Below are positions 56,701 through 64,000 of a stretch of 64,000 nt of DNA, piece after piece. Position 1 is the stretch's first letter, and each line of letters opens with the position of its first letter. The DNA comes from Holacanthus passer (Eukaryota > Chordata > Actinopteri > Pomacanthidae): NCBI GenBank assembly GCA_025331565.1, contig JAFREQ010000015.1, positions 5,642,001 through 5,706,000 on the forward strand, written 5' to 3'. Under the pieces are notes generated by a model, which saw only the letters and a list, made by a program, of their open reading frames with translations, ran no database searches and was not told the origin of the DNA. The translations under genes and the position numbers were made by a program.

Positions 56701-57519
56701 ATTCGACATGTTATTGAATCTGATCAAGAATTAAGAGATGTCTATTAATAGCATTCATTTGGCATCAGTGATGGCTAATTTTTGTGTGGCAACGAGAAAC
56801 AGGAATTCATCCATAAGAGGTCCCTTGGGTGTGTTGTTCCGCTTGGTGCCCGACTACATGCCGACCTTTAAAAAAGTTCCACGCTTACCAAAAAATAGCA
56901 ACCCCGCCGCTTCGTGTCACAAGCAACAGCATGAGTGAGAGCAGAGGAGAGGGCAAGGGATTTGTTGGAACAGTTCTGTCAAGAACATTAAAATAAGGAG
57001 TAGAAAAGTGCAGGCCTCATTGACAGCTTCATCGAAAAATATCTGTTAAGTACAAAAGTGTCAAAAGGAAAGGCTGTGAGAGAGAAAGCAGGCAGAGATC
57101 TGAAGAAGCCAGAATGAAGAAATGTTGAGACAGACCGGCAGCCAGGAGTGCAGGCTGCCCCAGGTCAAAATGAAGGCCTGAAGAGAGATAAGACACTAGT
57201 TTCCTTCCATAAGTTCACCACCGAGACTGTCTGAGCCCCAACTGTCTGCAGACCAGTTTCAATTAACTTCACTCTGAAAATAAGTCATTGTCATTATTAT
57301 TATTATTGTTATTATTAATCTTGACAGTTATCAGCAATAAATCAACATCCGTATAGTATCATCATCTCTGTTAATGCATTTATTATGGTCCATCATGTGT
57401 GTGTGAAGGTTATTAGTGTGAATCCTTCCATTGCCTCCGCCACAGCTGGTGCCCCACTCCAGTCTTCTTCCTGCACTCCCCTCATATTTACCCCCCCACC
57501 CCAACCCCCTGCGAGGGCA
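53750..57519 (-). terminator. Presumed mex3d 3'UTR with two poly(A) options
   Basis: On the - strand AATAAA occurs at 57384-57379, about 140 nt past the stop, and at 53772-53767, about 3.75 kb past it. The interval is non-coding in all frames. Mammalian MEX3 genes can have long 3'UTRs that regulate their own mRNA, so a long form is plausible. The distal end is uncertain. Confidence 0.4.
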
Positions 57520-60500
57520 TTAGGAGAAGATGCGGATGCACTGTGTGGTAGGGGTGTGGCAGACAGGGCACTCTGGCTCGGCTGACTGGCAAATTTGCCC
57601 GGCGCACTCCATGCAGAACAGGTTGTGGCCACAAGGCACCAGGGCTGCTGTCACCTCGCTCTCAAAACACACAAAGCAGTCCCTGTTGATCCCGGGGCTG
57701 ACACCAACCAGGCCCGCGACCCCGGGGCCGGAGCCGCCTTTCAGTCGGCTCAGCATCCCGGAGCTGAGGCCCACGCCGCTGCTGCCTCCCTCGGAGTCAG
57801 TGGGTGAGCCGCCAGGCAGGGAGGAAGCCGAGCAGGAGGAGTAGCCGGTCGACGAGCCGCCAGAGCTGGAGCTGGACGCCCCAGAGAAGGAGCCGCCTCC
57901 TGCGCTGCCGGACTGTAGCCAGGAGAGAGTGCTGAGGGGGTCACTCTGGGCGCGACGGGCTAATGGGTGATCCAGGGGGCCCACGCCCGTGTCCTGAGGC
58001 AAAGTTGGAGACAATCGTGGAGTGATGGCGCCACCGCTGAGGCCGCTGCTGTTGCGACGGAGAGGCTGCTGCTGGGTGGAGCCGGCAGTCTTATTGCCTG
58101 TTCCACCGTTGACGAAAGGTGCCCAGATGTTGGAAGCGCTGAACTCAAAGCCCAGTTCCTCTGAGGAGGGCAGTCCTGGGGTGGAGTCGCCCCCGAAAGT
58201 GAATCCTCCTCCAGCACTGCTGGAGCCTGTGCTAAAAGGGCTAGTGGGACTGCCTCCCTCATTGGCCTTACGAGTGGCGCTGAAGCTGTCTGAGCTCATC
58301 CCGCCGTTGTGCGTGTGATAGGCGACCGATGACGACATCTTCCGGCCAGAGGTGTGGTGCATGGACATGGGAATAGGAGGAGGTGGGGAGGGTGGAGGAG
58401 GAGGGGGTGCAGAATGGTGGCCGGTAGCCCTGGACCACAGAGAAGCCCCCAGCCCTCCGCTCAGGGAGCCCAGGCCTTCTAGACTTACATCAGTGCCGTT
58501 GGAGTGGAAGTCATTGTCTCCCTGCAGGTCTACAAAGGTTCCAGTTCGCAGGGTGATGTGGGTCTCGATCTCCTCTCTCGCTCGGTCCACGTTCTCTGGC
58601 ATGCCGGTCACCTCGAACACTGGGTCTTTCTCTCGGCTGGGTGTCACAATGTAGGTGTGAGTCTGCTGCTGGATGCGCTTGATAGTTGCTCCCTTTGGTC
58701 CAACAACTAAACCAACTACTCTGTAGGGGACCCTCACCTAGATCAGTGATAAGACAAATATTTTAAAATTGATTTCAAAGTAGAGAGAGAGAACACAGCT
58801 ACAGATATATCAGACATCCAGTTTTTTCTGTGGTTACCTCACAGAGTAAAACAAAAACATAGCGTGATGACTGCTGCTGTACCTGTATGGTGGTCTGCCC
58901 AGGTAGGTGTGGTGGTCCAGGGAGAGAGCCACCTCCTCCTCCAGGTGCTCCAGCTTTACAGCGGGATGCCCGGATCATAGAGAAATGCTCAGCCGCAGAG
59001 ACAATTTCACGTTTGGCCATCTCCACATCCTCCCTGCGTCCTGTCACGATGAACACTGGCTCCTCGCCTCTAACTGGAGTCTTTATATAGGTATTTGTTT
59101 TGGCACGCAAGGCCTTGATCTTACAACCTGGAAGAAGCAAAAGCACATAAACGTCAGTTTTATGACACAAATGCCAAAACACTTTATACACACCCATGCA
59201 TAAACACACATATTTATAACATAGTCATACATAAAAGTGTAATTATGTTATATACACAAACAAGTATTCTAATGAGAACTAATGCAGCAGCTCTACAATA
59301 AATCCTACCAGCATGATAGTTTTAGTTTTTGTTGACATTGAGAGGTGTTAATCTGACTTTATAGGTGATTATGGGTGTTGTAGTTTGTGGTGCTGCTGTT
59401 TCTAGTATTTAGTTGCGAAATGGGTTTAAATGAGGGGGACAAAATATTATAAAGACCAACAAACTGCAGCCCCCGATCAGCCCCTCAGTAAAAAGTTTAA
59501 ATAAAACCTGAACAGTATAACCATCATGACGGTTGGATTTTTTTTATTTTTGAATATGCAGATTAATAATGAATCCTCAAAAACAAAACTGAAAAATCAT
59601 CAACGCCACAGAACTCGAGTGTCAATGCTTCATTAATGCATTATTTTTTTTCAGCAGCAGAAGCAGCAGGTATGCATGAGGAGCCTGTCTGGCCCCAACT
59701 CAGTCAATATCTGCTGCACCGCTTGTGTCAACTCATGCTCCACCGGCAGCATCGACCGTGTGCGCTGTTTCTTTAAATATGGACGCTCGGCTGTCGGCGA
59801 CCAATCGGGCGCTCGGAGTGTGATGTCATGGTGGGAAGCAGAAAGCATGGCTTTTTCAAACAAAGAGAACAATGCCGAAACGATACGGAGGCTGCGACGG
59901 GCGGAACGAGCCCACAACATCTGCCTGCTTCAAGCCCGACACATGTGCTGATGAAGAATTAGGGGGAAATATAAAAAATGAGTGAAATGTAGCGGCTGAT
60001 GTGCGAGCGAGCGGCATCGGCAGACAGAGGCTGGGTGCAGGGCGTAACACCGCCCAGTCCCGTGTTTGTGCGCCTGCTGCCCCGCTTCAGCCCCAAACCT
60101 GCCCCGCAAACACAACAATAATCCACCACAAACATGCACATGAGGCAGGGGTGTGAGTCCGCCGTTCAAAGGTGCCACTTCACATCTGCGATGCATGAAA
60201 GCAGCATATTTGGGTGTATTTCCTTTGTTTGGTGCAGGCTGCTAGACATGTCCAGACTCCCGACAATCTGCCGCTTTGTCTGACCCTCTCTCACCCCTCC
60301 CCCTCCCTCCTACTCATCCACCACACACTCTGTCAAGGCATTGTCTAAATACTGGTTAAAAGCACATGTAGATGGAGAAAGGTGTGGGTTTTTAATGGGG
60401 TGCGAGCATTATTGGGGCATTAAAACGCACAAACAGTGCAGCCGGAGCAGAGCAGCAAACCCAGGTTGTAAAAGTTCAGAGACCCTCCTCTCACCAGGCA

Positions 60501-61122
60501 GCCACCCAAACAAAGAACCACCAGGCTGCGTGGAGAAGCTGTCCACAAACATGCACAAACACAACAATTATCCACTAACAGCATCTCTCTCACACACACA
60601 CACGCTCTTACCTTGTCTCCCCACTATTTCAGCCACATGTTCAGAGCTGGGCACAGGCACACATTCAGTCATGTTGACACTTCTTTTCCTGCTGCAGAGG
60701 ACGGAGCTTTGTTCCCCGTGGAGCATGGAGTGCGAGCCGGCCATGTGGTACCCGCCCGAGCCGTAGTACTCCGGGGATGGAGAGCAGGACGTCGGCGAGT
60801 CCCGGGACCCGTTGGGGTGCTCCAGCATCTGTAGATCCACATAGCCCCCTCCGCCCACGCCGTTGCAGCCCTCGGAGCCGGGACCCTGAGTCCCATCCAG
60901 AGTGTCGACCAGCCCGCCGCCTCCGCTCCCACCGCCGCCCCCACAGTCCACCTTCTCCAGGGCCATGAGTGACAGCTGGTCCAGGGCGAAGCGGAGCGCC
61001 TCTTGGTGGTCCTCTTCCCGGGACTCCTGGTCTGTCTCACGGGGCAGACCGACCCCGTTGTGCTGGCTGCTGATCACCACGTCGTGGTCCATAATCTCGG
61101 GGTGGAATAAAGGGCTCGGCAT
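57520..61122 (-). CDS. mex3d: MEX3 RNA-binding family member D (KH-KH-RING)
   Basis: Coding exons on the - strand: 61122-60612, 59127-58883 and 58737-57520, 1974 nt, 657 aa. The N-terminus has the conserved EALRFALDQLSLMALE followed by a Gly-rich region. KH1 (about 144-212) has the RNA-binding loop GRQG, split by intron 1. KH2 (about 253-320) has GPKG. Gly/Ser/Pro-rich sequence follows, and a C-terminal C3HC4 RING (604-657) starts RDCFVCFESEVTAALVPCGH and ends IRIFS. The family binds AU-rich 3'UTRs and can act as an RNA-binding E3 ligase; human MEX3D is reported to destabilise BCL2 mRNA. Assignment to D rests on the ATIWAPF-like and DPLSTLSW motifs and on chromosome-19 synteny; B or C is less likely. 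An intron separates KH1 from KH2. Confidence 0.93.
59640..59880. promoter_or_regulatory. Promoter-like CpG patch in mex3d intron 1
   Basis: A GC-rich island within an AT-rich intron carries ATTGG (inverted CCAAT) near 59800, a TATTTAAA box near 59775 in - orientation, and TGATGTCA near 59821. It could start a shorter mex3d transcript or act as an enhancer. No good donor links its - strand frame to exon 2. Confidence 0.3.
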
Positions 61123-61760
61123 AGTCTCTCCGTGGATCTCACATCAGATCACGGATGCCTGTTTTTGTTGGGAGTGAGCTCACCCTCTCCTGAAAGGGAA
61201 AAAAATTGAAAAATAACAAAAAAAAAGTCAGTGTGTTTGTGATTAAACAGACAAATGGAGGCTGGAGATGAGGCAGCGATCATCCATAAACAGCAGCCGA
61301 CATGCAGAGTGTTGATTTGGGCGCCTTGCTTTGTCTGTTGTTGCTCCTTGTCTGACAACTGAAATCATCCAGGAGCTGCTTGTTTTGTCAGGATAAAGCT
61401 TGTCCGCTTTATCGCAACTGAACAAACTATCTCCCTGCGTGGACGTGAAAAACCTCAGTGGCACTAACTCCAGACACTTTTGTACTGATCAATTTAAAAA
61501 AAAAACGGAGATAAAAAGAAGGAAACGAGCTGTTGTTAGCTTCTCCAGACAAGCTAACAGGCTAGTCCCACACAGTCGGCACTCAGTCACGTTGTCGACC
61601 CCTTTGTTTGGGAGCACCACTGCTAGCTGGTTAGCCCCGTTCTGACAGTCGAACTTGGGATTATTCTCAAAAGCAGCCGCGTTGTTTTTTTTAATTAAAC
61701 AAGTGCTTAAAAAACACACGAACTTACTTTATCTTGTCTTTGTCGACGAGCTCCTCTCTT
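61123..61760 (-). other. mex3d: mex3d 5'UTR exons with an intron in the leader
   Basis: On the - strand, CAG followed by GAGAGGGTGAGC gives an acceptor with the leader exon starting at 61189. A good donor AAA/GTAAGTT lies at 61728. A 538-bp 5'UTR intron (61727-61190) is therefore likely, with the promoter beyond 61760. Confidence 0.55.
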
Positions 61761-61799
61761 CGCTTGTCGCCCGGTTCTTGAGGGAAAGATGAGAAGCAG

Positions 61800-62175
61800 C
61801 CAGGAGAAGGAGGAGGAGGAGGAGGAGGAGACCTGTGCGACGCTAGCAGCTAGCAGGCTAATGCTAACTAGCACGCTAAACAGGGGGGGCGTAGGAGAAA
61901 AACGTTAAAAAGCGAAAAGAGGACACTGTTGTTTTTTCTCCGTCTGGAGAGTCAAAGCATGTTCCCGGGAGGGTCACTGGTTCTTCATACTGCGCACCGT
62001 CAGGGACACCGTAGCCGCAATCCAAGGTTAGCCGCTGCCTTTTAGTTTTAAATAAAAAACCCCAGTGACTGTGGGCTCCGTGCTGCTGCTGCCTGACCCC
62101 GGTCGGTCCGCCTGCCTTTGTCTCGCCAGGCTCACGCCGCTCCGTCTCCCGCACACGGCACTGACGTCACCCGCG
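61800..62175 (-). promoter_or_regulatory. mex3d promoter region with full CRE
   Basis: A CpG-rich block with a perfect CRE palindrome TGACGTCA at 62162-62169, a (GGA)n run at about 61806-61831 and clustered GCTAGC/GCTAAC words at 61842-61880. The start site was not located. Confidence 0.45.
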
Positions 62176-62199
62176 ACACAACAATGGGTTCAAAGGCCA

Positions 62200-63110
62200 C
62201 ATGCAGCAAGAGGAGAGCATCAACGCCGAGCCTCTGCTGCCTTTTGTGTCTGTCAGTTTGCAGGCCACTACTTTATTTCCCTCTCTTCTTGTGCCTGTTC
62301 TTGCATCCTGACTCTTAACGCATTAATGCATGTTTTTTTTTTTAATGTGGTCATGGTTGGGTGTGTTCATCATGGCTACCAATGAGGTGTTTTGGGTGGT
62401 CCAACAGCACTGAGGGATGCTCATGCAGTGTGTGTGTGTCTGCGTTTATTTGTGCTTTCTGGGAAATGAACAATAAATACACATATAAATCTTGGTGTAG
62501 GGTGCAATATCTTTGATGTATGGCATCTGAGCAATACCTTTGTGTAGTGCAATATTCTTGGTGTGTATAGATGTGGGTGTGATCATGCATGTTGACTGGA
62601 GTTTCATTATACATGTGTGTTCCTACACACATTTCTCCTAAGGGAGACAATAAAGGCTGGTCTAGAATCATGGAGGAGCAATATGTTTATTTCAAATCAT
62701 GTAAATATTTTTTTAATTCAAAGCATAATTTTCTTCTACAAGAAGATGAAATAAAGAATAGGTTCACATTTTTCAAGTGTATCTTAAAACAATCCTCACA
62801 CGCCCTTATAGACACTGACTCTCCTCCTAAACCAAATTCCCTCTTTGTGTTTCCTTGCTGAGCTGAGGTGAACGGATGGTGACACAAAGAGGGAATTTAG
62901 TATTAGAAAGGTTCTAACTTTAGAAGAAACCAATCTCATTAGGCTGCTGAAGCCTGATAGTAGCTTTGGCTCAACAAGGACTGTGAATTTTGGAAAGAAT
63001 AAATTATTAAAGCAACCAATAGCATGCCCATATTTCATATATACACATCATCATAAATGTGCAAATGATGAAGACAAAAAGTAAATGACACTCTGAGCCA
63101 GTCATAAAAG
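62200..63110. other. Intergenic region right of mex3d
   Basis: AT-rich DNA with short frames lacking family resemblance. No exon, repeat end or RNA gene was recognised. Confidence 0.4.
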
Positions 63111-63117
63111 AGTTGCA

Positions 63118-63932
63118 TTTATTTGACAGTGACACAGTGGCACAGAGACAAATAGTGAATCCTGTAAAGAGGTACAGTACATCTTGTTATGAGGTACATC
63201 AGCATTGTTGTTTTTGTATTTTCTGGAGGGTGCACACTTTTTCTGTTACGGTCTAAACTCAAATGTAGTTGGCAAAACAATGCTGATCATTCTTTTGTAG
63301 ATAAAAATACAATGACTTACACTTCAAGACCATGTAAACTCGGGTTATTGTGAGAATAATACTTTGAACTGTAAAACCTTTAATCAAACAAGCTAAATTT
63401 TAATAATCACAGCCAATATTGGCTGAGAGCCTGTAAACATACTGCAACCTTTCTATGCTTCCAAACATAAACACACTACCTACAGTGCCAGAGTGAAATA
63501 TAAAAAAGCAACATGTTCTGGTAGAACAGTTAAAAAGAAAAATACACTTAAGAAGTTCTGAACATGAACTGATACATTCAAATACTCAAACACACACACA
63601 CACTTATCAGTCACATACACCAGGTTTGTGTTTTCAACTTCGAGCTTGAACAGCTGTTAACTAAATGTAACACTGCATTGTATAGACCATCATCCGTAAC
63701 TGCAATACATTAGTAGAGGTAAACATGAACTGAAACTCAAAGCACCTTTGCAGGATTACATTGTCACATGTAAAAAAATAAAAATAAAGAAAACAGTCTT
63801 TGTTTAGGTTAACAAAATCTGCAGAATGTCTGCATTTAGGGTCTATTTCAGTTAAAAGCGTATAAAAATATTCATGGAGCCAATTATTTGAAAATGAAAG
63901 GAGTTTACCAGCAAACTTCATGTCAAACCAGC
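63118..63932 (-). other. Candidate 3'-terminal exon of an unidentified gene
   Basis: On the - strand, a pyrimidine-rich acceptor ending tcccacag lies at 63933, followed by GCT-GGT-TTG-ACA-TGA in one frame. An AATAAA lies at 63123-63118. A gene from beyond the right edge may end here with a short coding tail and about 800 nt of 3'UTR. A second frame stays open for 86 codons but lacks family resemblance. Confidence 0.35.
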
Positions 63933-64000
63933 CTGTGGGAGAGATGAGAAAAGAGACATGTTAAATTTTAGGGAGTGTTCTGCAGTTTCTAACAAGAAAA

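Noticed and set aside
57530..58710. Several + strand frames over mex3d exon 3
   Set aside because: They are antisense shadows of the Gly/Ser-rich and RING-encoding exon.
59676..59951. 91-codon + strand frame in mex3d intron 1
   Set aside because: Coding-like composition comes from the GC-rich patch; no splice chain or recognisable domain supports it.

Overview
The window looks like nuclear DNA from a bony fish, probably a percomorph teleost. Genes are split by short GT-AG introns, (CA)n/(GT)n microsatellites are frequent, and the dispersed repeats resemble families I know from percomorph genomes. No prokaryotic, plasmid, viral or CRISPR features were seen. The species is not identified.

Four complete protein-coding genes were reconstructed exon by exon. 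All four reading frames close exactly over the proposed splice sites. (1) eef2, + strand, 4268-11364, 14 coding exons, 857 aa: elongation factor 2. (2) btbd2, - strand, 17520-13352, 9 coding exons, 563 aa: BTB-BACK-PHR protein. (3) unc13a, + strand, 19095-49469, at least 42 coding exons, about 1876 aa: the presynaptic priming factor Munc13-1. (4) mex3d, - strand, 61122-57520, 3 coding exons, 657 aa: KH-KH-RING RNA-binding protein. A fifth gene on the - strand probably enters from the right edge (3'-terminal exon about 63932-63118), but its product cannot be named.

Layout: 1-4090 is upstream DNA with one unexplained exon-like segment. eef2 and btbd2 converge, btbd2 and unc13a diverge from a region of about 1.2-1.4 kb, and unc13a and mex3d converge with long presumptive 3'UTRs. 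Human EEF2, BTBD2 and MEX3D lie on 19p13.3 and UNC13A on 19p13.11, so the block fits conserved chromosome-19 synteny, rearranged locally. The genes do not form a pathway: one is a translation factor, one a ubiquitin-adaptor-like protein, one a synaptic priming factor and one a post-transcriptional regulator.

The most notable points are in unc13a: a 6-nt microexon (35220-35225), a second candidate 6-nt microexon (45305-45310), a 57-nt frame-preserving cassette, and a 1.1-kb exon encoding an acidic then Pro/Gln-rich disordered insert. Others are an intron between the KH domains of mex3d, perfect CRE palindromes at two promoters, and several decayed transposons: a Harbinger-like MITE, a 570-bp foldback, a nested pair, and two tRNA-derived SINE copies. 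I found no convincing new biological system.
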